Shown here: positions 1 to 9,434 of the stretch, in pieces
How positions within the stretch are numbered: position 1 is the first letter of the stretch
How the letters are laid out: each line of letters begins with the position of its first letter
DNA from: Sphingobacterium sp.
GTDB taxonomy: Bacteria; Bacteroidota; Bacteroidia; Sphingobacteriales; Sphingobacteriaceae
Reading direction: 5' to 3'
NCBI GenBank assembly: GCA_031277685.1
Contig: JAITLV010000019.1
Coordinates: 1-46,776 of the forward strand
Length of the DNA stretch: 46,776 nt
Position numbers and translations under genes: made by a program
The notes under the pieces: generated by a model
The model's database searches: none
What the model saw: only the letters and a program-made list of their open reading frames with translations
What the model was told of the DNA's origin: nothing

Positions 1-1138
1 TGCGTAACACTTCCACGTCCATCTTTGCGCCGGCCAAATCGCCCAGTCTGGCCTTACATTCGGCCCTGAGTAAATACAGATCAGACAACACAACTCCATA
101 CTGAAAGGAGCTCGGTCCCATTTTACGAAGCAGTCCAGCTGGGTAATCTGGTCCGTAATAAGCGGATGAAGAATAGAATTTTAGCCTGAGATCGGTGGGC
201 TCAAACAATGCTACTGTTGGCTTGTCTATGACCAACTCATTGTAAAAAAGAGTCCAAGGGTTATAAGACTGTTTATTATATAGGATCTCGCGATTGTTAG
301 CCGTGGTCGGGTAATTGGGCCCGTAAGTACCCATCGGCAAAAACTCACCACCTGGAGCAAAGGTTCTGTTGTAGTCGTATAAGGAAATGGGAATAGCGGA
401 ATTGGTTACAGCGAGCAATGAAGCGTTTAAATGCGTTAATGCCAGATCAGATTTTCCCATAAAGAGATATACCTTCCCTAACAGGCCTTCGGCAGCAGCC
501 TTGGACATCCGCAGAGAATGTGTCGTTCGAGCCGGTAAATTGGGAATTGCCTTGACAAGGTCATCTACAATAAAGTCGTAGACTTCCTGAACGCTAGCTC
601 TTGTAAATTTCGTTTCAGTAACATCGGCCTTGGTAATTATCGGGTAACCAGGATCTGTTGCTGCGGTACTGCTTTTATAGGGCTTTGCAAAATAGTTGAC
701 CAACAAAAAGTATGTCCAAGCTCTACCTGCCATTGCTTCGGCTGCTATCGACTGTTTCTGCTGCTCGGTTCCATCTGTAGCCCCAGGCAATTCGTTTATA
801 ATCTTATTGTAATTGTAAATATTCTTCATCGGCATATCCATCTCTATAGCGTCCTGATCATGTTGGTAGATCACATCTTCCCAGCGGAAAAGCCGTTGGG
901 TGCGCTGAGTTGAACCATCAAAATAAGGTTGTACCGCAGCGACTTCATCGCTCATCATCACTTGTGAACTGGTACTTATATTGGAAAGATCAAGGTTATT
1001 GAGCAGTAGGTCATAATCAGCCACCTTTTGTGCGATCAAGCGCCCCTTTGGTGTGACTTCCAGAAAATCCTTTTTGCAGGAACATGCGAGGGCGATAATA
1101 GCCGTCAGGATTATTCCTGTTTTAAGTTTGTTTTTCAT
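1..1138 (-). CDS. SusD/RagB-family outer-membrane lipoprotein, 3' end cut by window edge
   Basis: This open frame starts at the ATG at 1138 on the minus strand and is still open at base 1, so about 379 residues are present and the C-terminus is missing. The N-terminus is a lipoprotein signal ending in an A-C-S-C segment followed by KKDFLEV, the usual SusD beginning. Further in come NKIINELPG and RAWTYFLLVNYFAKPY, then YDFIVDDLVKA and AAAEGLLGKVYLFMG, which match the tetratricopeptide-like core of SusD proteins. The family sits on the outer leaflet as a lid on its SusC partner and captures oligosaccharides or other nutrients. The gene lies 18 bases after the SusC-like gene on the same strand, so the two are surely co-transcribed. 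The substrate cannot be told from the sequence. Confidence 0.93.
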   Translation of the reverse strand, partial: MKNKLKTGIILTAIIALACSCKKDFLEVTPKGRLIAQKVADYDLLLNNLDLSNISTSSQVMMSDEVAAVQPYFDGSTQRTQRLFRWEDVIYQHDQDAIEMDMPMKNIYNYNKIINELPGATDGTEQQKQSIAAEAMAGRAWTYFLLVNYFAKPYKSSTAATDPGYPIITKADVTETKFTRASVQEVYDFIVDDLVKAIPNLPARTTHSLRMSKAAAEGLLGKVYLFMGKSDLALTHLNASLLAVTNSAIPISLYDYNRTFAPGGEFLPMGTYGPNYPTTANNREILYNKQSYNPWTLFYNELVIDKPTVALFEPTDLRLKFYSSSAYYGPDYPAGLLRKMGPSSFQYGVVLSDLYLLRAECKARLGDLAGAKMDVEVLR

Positions 1139-1156
1139 TGTCATCTGTTCTTTAAA

Positions 1157-4100
1157 TTAAAATTTTACATTCACTCCAAATGAAATAGTTCCCTGATTGA
1201 CGCGCATGCTGCGTGTTCCTGCAACAGCATCCATAAATTCGGGATCTATATCTTCTTTATTGGCTTTCCACAACATGAGGTTGGACAGCTGCATACGCAA
1301 GGTAATCTGCTGCGTGTGTAATCTTTCCAGTAAGAAAGAAGGCAGCCTATAGGCTAAAGTAATGTCCCGAAGTTTGATATAAGAAGCACTGACGACGTTT
1401 AAATCCCCATGGGTATAATACTGTACGTCCCGTCTGGTATAACTCAAAGAGGAGTTGGAAACATAAGAGGGTATTGAAGTGTGCAGTTCATCGCCGGGCT
1501 GTTTCCATCTATTGGCAAAATCACTGTGCAAGTTCCCACTGATAAGTCCACCCCGAAGAACATCTGAATGGTAAAGTCGTTCTGTATAGACCGTATTGAC
1601 ATCCTTACGCATCACATGCCCGAGATTGAAGATTGCATTGGCACTTAGGCTAAATCCATTATAGGAAATGATATTCGTCAAACCACCGCTCCACACGGGC
1701 TGAAAGGTCCCCTTAAAAGAAACGTCGTCCGCGGTAGCTGCATCGCGTTCGGTCGTAACTGTCCCATCAGCAAGACGAATTTTAGGATCACCAAGTTCGT
1801 TCAACCCAGCAAAGTTGTAAGCAAATAAAGCAAAGGCCGGAAATCCTTCCAGATAGTTTTGCCAGATACGGTTCATACTCGAAAAAACTGCTGACTCATT
1901 TTGCAATTTGGTAACCGTATTCTTATTGTAAGCAAGATTCAATACGGTATTCCAACGAAATTTCCCTTTTGAAATGTTCAACGTGTTCAAATTAAGTTCG
2001 ATTCCTTTATTCTCCATATCGCCCAAGTTGCCCACAATACTGGAATAGCCACTGAACGCATTGGTTGGCAACACGCCCAACATATCACTGGTGGATTTTT
2101 TGTAGACGTCAAGCGTACCGCTGATGCGATTGCCAAGCACAGCAAAATCAACTCCTAAATTTATATTCCGGGTACTTTCCCAAGTGAGCTTTGAATTGGA
2201 TGGCGTAGCAATAACAACTCCGGTTCTGTTAGGCAGGAAACCGCTTTGAACTGCACGCAAGATATCCTGTGAGGCTGCAACTCCAGGATCAGGCGAATTG
2301 CCTGTCAAGCCATAGGTTGAACGTAAAGCAAGATTATCCAACCATTTCACATTTGCCATAAAGGTTTCGCTGCTTAAGGTCCATTTTCCGCCGATACTCC
2401 AGATGGGTCTATTTTGGGCCGATTTGTCCAATCCAAATAAATTACTTCGGTCCGCACGAATGCTTCCATTCACAGCATACCGATGTTTATAGGTATAGGC
2501 AAGATTGGCATAATAAGAAATAAACCGACTCAAGTATTCAGTCTGAAGAAAATTGTCGTTGCCCAAAAGGCTCTGATTCCCAAAATTTGGCATAACCGGA
2601 TTTCCGACACCGTTGATACCCAACGTAGCATAGTCAATGGCGCCATACGTCTGCAACAACTCATTGTAGCCCCGCACTGTGCTACCATTAACATTCACCA
2701 ACTGCTCTTGTACTTCCTGCCCAGCCAAGACCGTTAATTGGTGTTCATCCTGATCCCAATTTTTATTATAGCTCAATAGGTTTCTAACCGTCCAGCTCTG
2801 TCTATGCTGATTATTGATACTGTACTTTCCACCATTTGCAGGTAGGTAATAAATTGGTGTCGACTGGGCCGTAGGGGCAACAGTAAATTGGACGAGTTCA
2901 TTCCGGACCAGGTAACTTTTGCCATCATCATACTCTTCGGTTTTCCCTGTTCCTTTGGTAAAGCCATATGTACCTTCAAATTTTAATCCATCCCACAATT
3001 TAATACCGAGACCGAGGACATTACGACTTAGAAAATTACTTCCACGGGTATAACCATAATTAACTTCGTCCAAAGGATTATAATTCAAATTTATACGGCT
3101 CCGTTGTTCAAAGTCGGATCGGACTTCTTCACTTAATGAGCCCATATAAGGCATGGATAGATTTGCACCGGTATGATCTTGCAACAATTGATACGGATAG
3201 AAATTATAGTCTATCATTAGGTTTCGCTTATTGCTGTTAACGCCATAGGTCAGATCACTGATAAGATTGACCTGCATAAATTTTCCGATCTGTATATCCT
3301 GCCGTAGATTCAGTTTATAGGTATTATCTCTGGCACCAGGACGATTACTGATCGCACTGGTATAGGCTCCCGATCCATAAAAAGAATAGGCACTCCCGCC
3401 CTTTGACATGGATATGGTATGATTCATCAAAGAAGCATTTCGATAAGCGAGGTTTTTAATCTGGGATCTATTGTCAAGTGCAGACAGGCTATCCAAACTT
3501 GCTTTAGCCATTGCCGGGCTAATCAGTCCTCTTGATAAATCATACTGAATGCGTTGATGTGGCGCGACTCCACTTCCGCCAGATATGTAGGGAAATACAG
3601 TTTCCCAGGGATAAGTTTCTGGATCAAATGTCTCCACAGCAGCCCGGATAAACTCTGGGCTATTCAATGTCTTATAATAGTTCAGATCGGGCCGGCCCTG
3701 AAAATTGACAAAAGCATCATAGTTTATCTGGAGTTTATCATCCTTGGTTCCTTTTTTTGTGGTGATGACAATCACACCATTAGATGCTCTTGCCCCCCAG
3801 ATGGATGTGGCAGTTGCATCTTTCAAGACGGTAATGTCAGCTACATCCTGTGGATTGATACTGGAAACATCATCAATGGGTATACCATCAACCACAAATA
3901 GCGGATTTCTATTGGTTCCGATATAAACTGGATCATTGGGTCCCCCATTTGTATTACGCACACCGATCGTCGAAAGTCCCCGGATTAAAAAAGGATTTTG
4001 GCTTGCGCTAGGCGAGTTATTGACGGTAAGACCAGCGATTAAACCATCCAGACGCTGCAAAATATTCATGCTGCCGGTCCGGTTTTCGAGAATAGCCATA

Positions 4101-4807
4101 TTGGGTTTGGCGTAGGATCCGGCACTGCGTTCTTTGGATATCGTCTGGTAGCCCGTATTAATGACCTTAACCTCTTCGAGTGTCCCAACAACCTTGTTCA
4201 GTTGAATATGGCCAAGATCGGAAGACACCCGTATCCGGCGAGGCTCATAGCCTACATAAGAAATTAACAAAACGGCTTTTTCATCCACCCCCTTGAGTAT
4301 GAAATTACCATCGTTGTCAGTCCTGGTCGATATCGTTCCCCCAGCGATAGCAACAGTGGCATCAGGTAATGGCTTGCCGTTCTCATCAACAATTCGACCT
4401 CGAGTATCAATACTATATTGTGCGGACGCTGTATGCGCAGCGGTTCGATTACGTGATTCAACAGTTACCGTTTTCTCCGCAATCGTATACATCAGATCTG
4501 TCCCCTTCAGAATCTCATCCATCACCTCCGGCAAGGGTGAATCCTTAAAATTAACCGTTAAAGTGGTCTTCTTAAATGATGTATTTTTCATGAGCACATC
4601 GTAGCCCGTTTGCTTTCGGATTTCTATAAAAACCCGACCAATATTCATATTTTTCCCTTGTAGGCTGAGCGTTTGACCAAAGCTCCAGGCATGTACCTGC
4701 AGTTGACCTACTATCAATATGAAAATTATCAATTTCATCATCAATAAAATTTTAATGCTGCTCCGACACTGTATCAAACAGCGGATTCTAGTATAATTTT
4801 TATACAT
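1157..4807 (-). CDS. SusC/RagA-family TonB-dependent transporter with STN signalling domain
   Basis: The 1216-residue protein carries a long signal peptide whose hydrophobic stretch ends around residue 45. An STN (secretin/TonB N-terminal) domain follows at about 47-118, then a carboxypeptidase-D-like beta-sandwich at about 132-220 (GRIVDENGKPLPDATV), a plug domain at about 225-355 (LFVVDGIPIDD, then VLKDATATSIWGARASNGVI), and a beta-barrel running to a terminal phenylalanine (GVNVKF). It would import a substrate delivered by the SusD-like lipoprotein, powered by TonB. The STN domain is the part that talks to a FecR anti-sigma factor, and a FecR and an ECF sigma gene lie immediately upstream on the same strand, so transport and signalling are probably coupled. 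A start at Met23 or Met24 is possible, but the upstream start gives the long charged N-region common in this family. Confidence 0.95.
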   Translation of the reverse strand: MYKNYTRIRCLIQCRSSIKILLMMKLIIFILIVGQLQVHAWSFGQTLSLQGKNMNIGRVFIEIRKQTGYDVLMKNTSFKKTTLTVNFKDSPLPEVMDEILKGTDLMYTIAEKTVTVESRNRTAAHTASAQYSIDTRGRIVDENGKPLPDATVAIAGGTISTRTDNDGNFILKGVDEKAVLLISYVGYEPRRIRVSSDLGHIQLNKVVGTLEEVKVINTGYQTISKERSAGSYAKPNMAILENRTGSMNILQRLDGLIAGLTVNNSPSASQNPFLIRGLSTIGVRNTNGGPNDPVYIGTNRNPLFVVDGIPIDDVSSINPQDVADITVLKDATATSIWGARASNGVIVITTKKGTKDDKLQINYDAFVNFQGRPDLNYYKTLNSPEFIRAAVETFDPETYPWETVFPYISGGSGVAPHQRIQYDLSRGLISPAMAKASLDSLSALDNRSQIKNLAYRNASLMNHTISMSKGGSAYSFYGSGAYTSAISNRPGARDNTYKLNLRQDIQIGKFMQVNLISDLTYGVNSNKRNLMIDYNFYPYQLLQDHTGANLSMPYMGSLSEEVRSDFEQRSRINLNYNPLDEVNYGYTRGSNFLSRNVLGLGIKLWDGLKFEGTYGFTKGTGKTEEYDDGKSYLVRNELVQFTVAPTAQSTPIYYLPANGGKYSINNQHRQSWTVRNLLSYNKNWDQDEHQLTVLAGQEVQEQLVNVNGSTVRGYNELLQTYGAIDYATLGINGVGNPVMPNFGNQSLLGNDNFLQTEYLSRFISYYANLAYTYKHRYAVNGSIRADRSNLFGLDKSAQNRPIWSIGGKWTLSSETFMANVKWLDNLALRSTYGLTGNSPDPGVAASQDILRAVQSGFLPNRTGVVIATPSNSKLTWESTRNINLGVDFAVLGNRISGTLDVYKKSTSDMLGVLPTNAFSGYSSIVGNLGDMENKGIELNLNTLNISKGKFRWNTVLNLAYNKNTVTKLQNESAVFSSMNRIWQNYLEGFPAFALFAYNFAGLNELGDPKIRLADGTVTTERDAATADDVSFKGTFQPVWSGGLTNIISYNGFSLSANAIFNLGHVMRKDVNTVYTERLYHSDVLRGGLISGNLHSDFANRWKQPGDELHTSIPSYVSNSSLSYTRRDVQYYTHGDLNVVSASYIKLRDITLAYRLPSFLLERLHTQQITLRMQLSNLMLWKANKEDIDPEFMDAVAGTRSMRVNQGTISFGVNVKF

Positions 4808-4823
4808 TTACATTGTCTTTTAT

Positions 4824-4935
4824 GGTCCTGTATACGCCGACTAAACGAGTACAGGGCCAGGTTTTAGAAATAATTGTTAGGCAGTTTTTTTCAAAATCAG
4901 ATTAATAGGACTTCGATTGCCGTCGAAGTCTTTTT
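4824..4935. promoter_or_regulatory. Two inverted repeats in the leader between fecR-like and susC-like genes
   Basis: Two hairpin-forming inverted repeats lie in the 278-base gap. One has arms GGTCCTGTA at 4824-4832 and TACAGGGCC at 4850-4858, with one mismatch. The other has perfect 8-base arms GACTTCGA at 4909-4916 and TCGAAGTC at 4923-4930 around a 6-base loop, followed by five T on the plus strand. The T-run is on the side that would stop plus-strand (antisense) transcription, while the genes run on the minus strand. The pair may terminate an antisense RNA, act in both directions, or form a structured mRNA leader that separates expression of the transporter from that of the anti-sigma gene. 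Confidence 0.5.
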
Positions 4936-5085
4936 AATTTATGGATTTTGAATCTGGTCAAAATTGTTTTTTGTTTGTTTTCATAAGTGTAATTTTTGTT
5001 TACTTGTGATCCTTTGACAAATGCTTCTAGCATGCATTGCTTCAGAGAATTGGTTAGATAAAGAGGTTACTTTTTTTGGTTATAA

Positions 5086-6237
5086 CTATTTGTTTTTCAC
5101 ATAAATTGTATTATTTCTAATTTCAAATTGCGCCACTCCAGTTCGTTCAATGACTTTGAGGACCTTGGCCAACTGATCATAGCGGCTCATGGTTCCCAGC
5201 ATGGTTTCATTCTTAAGCGTCGGATTCTCAAAAACAATATCCACCTTGTACCATCGGGCAATTTTATTTAATACGCTTTCCAGCCTTTCGCTATTGAAAA
5301 GAAAGAATCCCTGTTTCCACGCAATGGCATCATCCGCAATAACATCCTGAATGGCGATCTTACCCGTCTGTACCGTTGCCTGTTGATTTGGCTTCAATAT
5401 TTTCTCGACCTTAGCGGACCCACTGGATACAGTCGATATTTTGATCGAACCTTCCAATAGCGTTGTTTTTATCTCGCGATCATCGGAATAAGCCTGGATA
5501 TTGAAAGATGTCCCCAGGACCTCGACTTGCTGACCTTGGTTGTCAACAACGAAGGGATGCCGGGCATCTTTGAATACTTCAAAATAGGCTTCGCCACTGA
5601 GGGTCACATGGCGCTCCGTCTGTCTGGCAATATGCGTTGGGTAACTGATACTTGAACTGGCATTCAACCAAATCTTACTTTTATCAGGAAGGGTTAACGC
5701 AATCGTCTCACCCCGTCCCGTGCTCAAAGTATGTATTTTGTTTTCGCTCGTATTGGAATCGCTCAACTCATAGATTAACTGCCCATCCGCGGTTTTCATG
5801 ATATGTATCCCACCATCAATCGTCGTGTCTCCATTAGTCAGATTGCCCAAACTGATCTTTCTACCGTCAGCTAGCGTTAGGGTCGCACCTATCTTTCCAG
5901 GTTGCGCCTGGATTTGTTGAGATATTGAGTTATCAACAATACTTGAATCTGACTGTCTGTAAAAATAGATCCCCAAGGAAATCACAATGAGCGAAGCTGC
6001 AGCTGCAATCCTCAAGGAAGGCAATTGAAAGATTCTTGATTTGGGTTGTATGGCTTTATTGGGTAAAAACACTTGATCAAGCATTTCCATATCTTTCAGA
6101 AATGCCGGAATATCATCAAACGGTTCGGAGCGATTAGTGTAATCTACATACCAGGCTTCCAGCAGTTGTCTTTCTTCAGCACTGATGGTATTATCGCGTA
6201 GTTTCTGTAGGAGTTCCCTAGCTGTTAATCTTTTCAT
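5086..6237 (-). CDS. FecR-family anti-sigma factor
   Basis: The 383-residue protein has the family layout. A cytoplasmic N-terminal helical part (LTARELLQKLRDNTISAEE) would hold the sigma factor. A single membrane span lies at about 76-93 (AAAASLIVISLGIYFY). The periplasmic FecR domain at about 170-265 has GRGETIALTLPDKSKIWLNA and GEAYFEVFKD. The C-terminal DUF4974 domain at about 312-380 (LESVLNKIARWYKVDIVF) is thought to contact the STN domain of the transporter. It would pass the signal of a loaded SusC across the inner membrane and release or activate the ECF sigma factor. It starts 153 bases after the sigma gene and precedes susC, giving the standard order sigma, anti-sigma, transporter, lipoprotein. 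Confidence 0.95.
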   Translation of the reverse strand: MKRLTARELLQKLRDNTISAEERQLLEAWYVDYTNRSEPFDDIPAFLKDMEMLDQVFLPNKAIQPKSRIFQLPSLRIAAAASLIVISLGIYFYRQSDSSIVDNSISQQIQAQPGKIGATLTLADGRKISLGNLTNGDTTIDGGIHIMKTADGQLIYELSDSNTSENKIHTLSTGRGETIALTLPDKSKIWLNASSSISYPTHIARQTERHVTLSGEAYFEVFKDARHPFVVDNQGQQVEVLGTSFNIQAYSDDREIKTTLLEGSIKISTVSSGSAKVEKILKPNQQATVQTGKIAIQDVIADDAIAWKQGFFLFNSERLESVLNKIARWYKVDIVFENPTLKNETMLGTMSRYDQLAKVLKVIERTGVAQFEIRNNTIYVKNK

Positions 6238-6390
6238 AGTCTAATTGATAACCTAAATTTAGCTATAAGAAGCTGTTCTGCCTCATTATATTCGTTAGAC
6301 AGTTAACAAGCACTTAGGGGGACAAAAAATATAAGAAAAAATACAAAAAAGAACTACCTCATTCAATATCGATTGATATACTGCATTTTA

Positions 6391-6963
6391 CTAACAAAAA
6401 AAAGATAAAAGCAAATGTAACTTTATTTTTATTCGGAGTATTTTTATTGCTCTTTGCATCTGCTTTTTCACAGATTGATCTGAAATATTCAATTTTTCAG
6501 CGATCTGTTTATAAGAGAGTCCTTCGTTTCGGCTCAGTTCAAATACTTCACGCATTTTTTTTGGAAGCCTTTCGATCTCGATGAGCAATATACGCTCGAG
6601 CTCTTTTTGACGGATAGTGTCTTCTGTGTTATAATTGCCTCGCTCCAGAAAAGAATCTATTGAACCAATATATCTATCCATGACCTTTTGGTGGGCAATA
6701 TAATTCAGGATCCGATTGCGAATAGAACCATAAAGATAAGCGTCAACTGAGTTTGGGATAGACAATGATTCCCGTTTGGTCCATAGCGAAGTAAAGACTT
6801 CCTGAACCATATCCCGCGCCTCGTCATGATCTTTGAGTGATCTATTGGCATGGAAATAAAGCGCTTCCTTATAACGACGATAAATTTCAGCAAAAGCGTT
6901 TTCATCACCCTGAATTAATAGAACAAAAAGCTCCCGGTCTGAAAAATTATCATTATGTATCAT
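6391..6963 (-). CDS. ECF RNA polymerase sigma factor, Bacteroidetes FecI-like type
   Basis: The 190-residue protein shows sigma region 2 at about 25-95 (FAEIYRRYKEALYFHA, then DEARDMVQEVFTSLW) and sigma region 4 at about 125-175 (LPKKMREVFELSRNEGLSY, then helix-turn-helix IAEKLNISDQSVKKQM). Its length and the absence of other domains fit the Bacteroidetes ECF family paired with FecR. It is the first gene of the minus-strand uptake operon and most likely directs its own promoter and that of susC/susD when FecR is signalled. A near-perfect palindrome lies 50 bases upstream of the start codon. A tail of hydrophobic residues (LHLLLSFFC) after region 4 is slightly unusual. Confidence 0.94.
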   Translation of the reverse strand: MIHNDNFSDRELFVLLIQGDENAFAEIYRRYKEALYFHANRSLKDHDEARDMVQEVFTSLWTKRESLSIPNSVDAYLYGSIRNRILNYIAHQKVMDRYIGSIDSFLERGNYNTEDTIRQKELERILLIEIERLPKKMREVFELSRNEGLSYKQIAEKLNISDQSVKKQMQRAIKILRIKIKLHLLLSFFC

Positions 6964-7300
6964 ACTACGAATAAGGCCTGTCTAATTTTCTTTAAGACAA
7001 TTATAGAGAAATTTTGAGATAAATCTCAAACATACGTGTAAATAATGAAAATCTCAGAAAACGGATTTTGTGATTTTCCTCATCCAGCAAAAGGATTGTT
7101 CAATCCATACACTACTCCCCTTATTTAACGTTATTGAATGGAAATACATGTTACCTCTACAGTTGTTTACTAAAAAAGTATGCAAAGACTGTTTATAATG
7201 TGTGTATTTCACATTCGCTGCTAAGCATATTACAAATCAATTGATATTTTCTATAGGAATACAACTCGACTTGTGATAGTTAACTTAAGCCTATACATTT
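6964..7300. other. Intergenic, upstream of ECF sigma gene
   Basis: The 337 bases hold no coding frame that looks real. This is the promoter side of the sigma factor gene and the downstream side of the SPFH gene. The only distinct element is the palindrome at 7013-7030. No terminator with a T-run was seen after the SPFH gene. Confidence 0.6.
7013..7030. promoter_or_regulatory. 18-bp palindrome upstream of ECF sigma gene, possible operator
   Basis: The sequence TTTGAGATAAATCTCAAA has perfect 8-base arms and a 2-base centre. The short spacer favours a protein-binding operator for a dimeric regulator over an RNA hairpin. It sits about 50 bases before the start codon of the sigma gene, where it could overlap the promoter. 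No regulator in the window is tied to it. Confidence 0.4.
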
Positions 7301-8239
7301 TTATTCTTGCTTACCGCTATTTTTGGGAAGTTCGGGCAATTGAGTTTTATGGGATTCATCTATTTTTTGCGTTGCCGCCATGGAAACGACCAAATCGTTC
7401 AGCATGGAGCTTGCAGCCGTCGGCGAATTGGGAAGCAGGACCAAATTGCTTCTACTGTTGGCTCCAATAGCATTCAGTGTGTCATAATGTTGCGTAACCA
7501 CGATTAAAGCGGAGGCCTCCTGAGCGTTGATATTGGCGGCATTCAGCATTTTTACAGATTCCTCCAATCCTCTTGCAATTTCTCTTCTTTGATCTGCAAT
7601 CCCCTGTCCCTGAAGTTTTTTAGATTCTGCTTCAGCTTTTGCAACAGCAACAATCCGTATTCTTTGGGCCTCAGATTCATATTCCGCAGCGGTTTTTTCA
7701 CGTTCTGCAGCATTGATTCTGTTCATGGCGTGTTTTACTTGTTCATCAGGGTCAATGTCTGTCACTAAAGCTTTGATAATATCGTAACCGTAACTTTGCA
7801 TCGCATCCTGCAATTCACTTTTTACAGCGATTGCAATATCATCTTTTCTTACGAAAACATCATCTAATTTTGTTTTTGGAACTTCGGCTCGTACAACATC
7901 AAAAACGTAAGATGTAATCTGATTTTCAGGATTTTCCAAACGATAATAAGCGTCTTTCACATTTTCTCTGATCACTTGGTATTGAACAGAAACTTTCATC
8001 TTGATGAAAACATTGTCCAATGTTTTGGTATCAATCATAACATCTAATTGCTTTATCCTAAGATTCAGACGTTTGGAGATTTGATCCAAAAACGGAATTT
8101 TTAAATGCAAACCAGCGTGGCTTACTTTTAGAAATTTACCTAGCCTTTCAACCACAGCAGCAGTTTCTTGCTTTACTGTGTAAAAAGATGCAAATAATGT
8201 AATAAGTCCGAAAAAAATTAGAATTCCTAGATATATCAT
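7301..8239 (-). CDS. SPFH/Band 7 (stomatin-prohibitin) family membrane protein
   Basis: The 312-residue protein begins with one membrane span (residues about 1-20). An SPFH domain follows at about 22-185 (TVKQETAAVVERLGKFL, then GLHLKIPFLDQISKRLNLR), then a long alanine- and glutamate-rich coiled coil (AINAAEREKTAAEYESEAQ) and a conserved tail with SALIVVTQHYDTLNAIG. This is the stomatin/QmcA (YbbK) type of scaffold protein that forms rings or microdomains in the inner membrane and often modulates membrane proteases. No NfeD partner gene lies beside it. It is flanked by an unrelated sigma gene and a LysR gene, so it is probably a single-gene unit. Confidence 0.93.
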   Translation of the reverse strand: MIYLGILIFFGLITLFASFYTVKQETAAVVERLGKFLKVSHAGLHLKIPFLDQISKRLNLRIKQLDVMIDTKTLDNVFIKMKVSVQYQVIRENVKDAYYRLENPENQITSYVFDVVRAEVPKTKLDDVFVRKDDIAIAVKSELQDAMQSYGYDIIKALVTDIDPDEQVKHAMNRINAAEREKTAAEYESEAQRIRIVAVAKAEAESKKLQGQGIADQRREIARGLEESVKMLNAANINAQEASALIVVTQHYDTLNAIGANSRSNLVLLPNSPTAASSMLNDLVVSMAATQKIDESHKTQLPELPKNSGKQE

Positions 8240-8417
8240 AACCTTAAGTTTATTATTGGTAATATACTAATATATGGCTTTACATTGTTATTCCTATGGT
8301 AATTCGTTTTATTTTTTTGGAAGATCGCTTACGTACTTTACTGATTATTCCACATACGAAAAAGCAGATCTCTTACTAGGAAAAGCTCCCATAGAATACC
8401 AGATTATTTAAAAAGAA

Positions 8418-9308
8418 CTATTTAAGATCCATTTCACTGCCTAGTGAAAGCCGTAGTTGTTTCTTAAACTCTTTGGCGGCATTAGTATCATACCTATCTT
8501 TTACACTAACGATCTTCGCATTTCTATCTAGATTACCATCACTGATAGGGATTGATTTTAGACCTGTTCCTGACAGACTGGATTCAACCAAAATAGTATA
8601 CCAATTTCCAGAACGAATAAGATCAATTGCACTCTGTATATCATTTACTTCAATGACAAATCTCGGATTCAATCCGATTATTGAGAAAGACTTGTATACG
8701 ATATGATTTCTGTCAAAATCTTGGGTCGCTATAATTAAAGGCAGTTCAGCAATCTCTTTCATGGTAACGCGAGTCTGTGACGATAATGGTGAATTTACAG
8801 AACTTACCAATACCATAGCTGAACTAAAAAGTTGCTGATAGCTAAAATGAGGATTTGTCTCTCCTTCATGAAAGGCGAAAACAAAATCTATCTCGTTGCG
8901 CATAAGGCTTTCAAAGAGACTATGGGATGGTCCAAAGACAATTTTTATATCTATCAGGGGAAATTCCTGAGCGAAATTTATCAACACATTTAAAAGAAAA
9001 TTTTTGAGACCATAGGCTACGCCAATCCGTAGAGATCCAGCTTTTACCCCTTTTAAATCTCCAATCATAAGTTTTCCCTCCAAAGCGCTCTGGACACTTT
9101 GCTCTGCGAACGGAATAAATAAACGACCGGCTTCCGTTAATGAAATATTTCTCCCGGATCTATCAAAAAGAATGACATCTAATTCAATTTCCAATTGCTT
9201 GATCTGCTGGGATAAGGTACTTTGGCTAATATAAAGGCTTTGGGCAGCTTCCGTAAAACTTAGCAATTCTTGTGCCTTGAGAAAATATTTCAATTGTCGA
9301 AGTTCCAT
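8418..9308 (-). CDS. LysR-family transcriptional regulator
   Basis: From the ATG at 9308 the 296-residue protein starts MELRQLKYFLKAQELLSFTE, which aligns with the canonical beginning of LysR proteins. An upstream in-frame ATG would add 17 residues with no family support, so the shorter start was chosen. The winged helix-turn-helix occupies residues 1-60 (SLYISQSTLSQQIKQLE), and the rest is the periplasmic-binding-like effector domain. It is divergent from an MFS transporter gene across a 192-base gap containing a 15-base inverted repeat and a promoter-like sequence, so it probably controls that transporter in response to a small molecule. Confidence 0.94.
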   Translation of the reverse strand: MELRQLKYFLKAQELLSFTEAAQSLYISQSTLSQQIKQLEIELDVILFDRSGRNISLTEAGRLFIPFAEQSVQSALEGKLMIGDLKGVKAGSLRIGVAYGLKNFLLNVLINFAQEFPLIDIKIVFGPSHSLFESLMRNEIDFVFAFHEGETNPHFSYQQLFSSAMVLVSSVNSPLSSQTRVTMKEIAELPLIIATQDFDRNHIVYKSFSIIGLNPRFVIEVNDIQSAIDLIRSGNWYTILVESSLSGTGLKSIPISDGNLDRNAKIVSVKDRYDTNAAKEFKKQLRLSLGSEMDLK

Positions 9309-9409
9309 GTTATTATCTTTCAACAAAGATAATAATCTATTCAATCTCATACGCTCCAAGATCCTTCAATGCCTAAAAAATGACAGGAAATACAACTCAT
9401 CGATAAAAC

Positions 9410-9424
9410 CGATGCAAAGCATCG
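9410..9424. promoter_or_regulatory. Inverted repeat between LysR and MFS genes, likely LysR site
   Basis: CGATGC and GCATCG form perfect 6-base arms around AAA. The repeat ends 10 bases before the -33-like box of the MFS promoter candidate, the usual position for an activating LysR dimer. The assignment to the adjacent LysR protein is inferred from position only. Confidence 0.5.
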
Positions 9425-9434
9425 AATAATAACG

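Noticed and set aside
2483..4604. Several frames opposite or inside the SusC-like gene
   Set aside because: Shadows of a strongly supported 1216-residue coding region.
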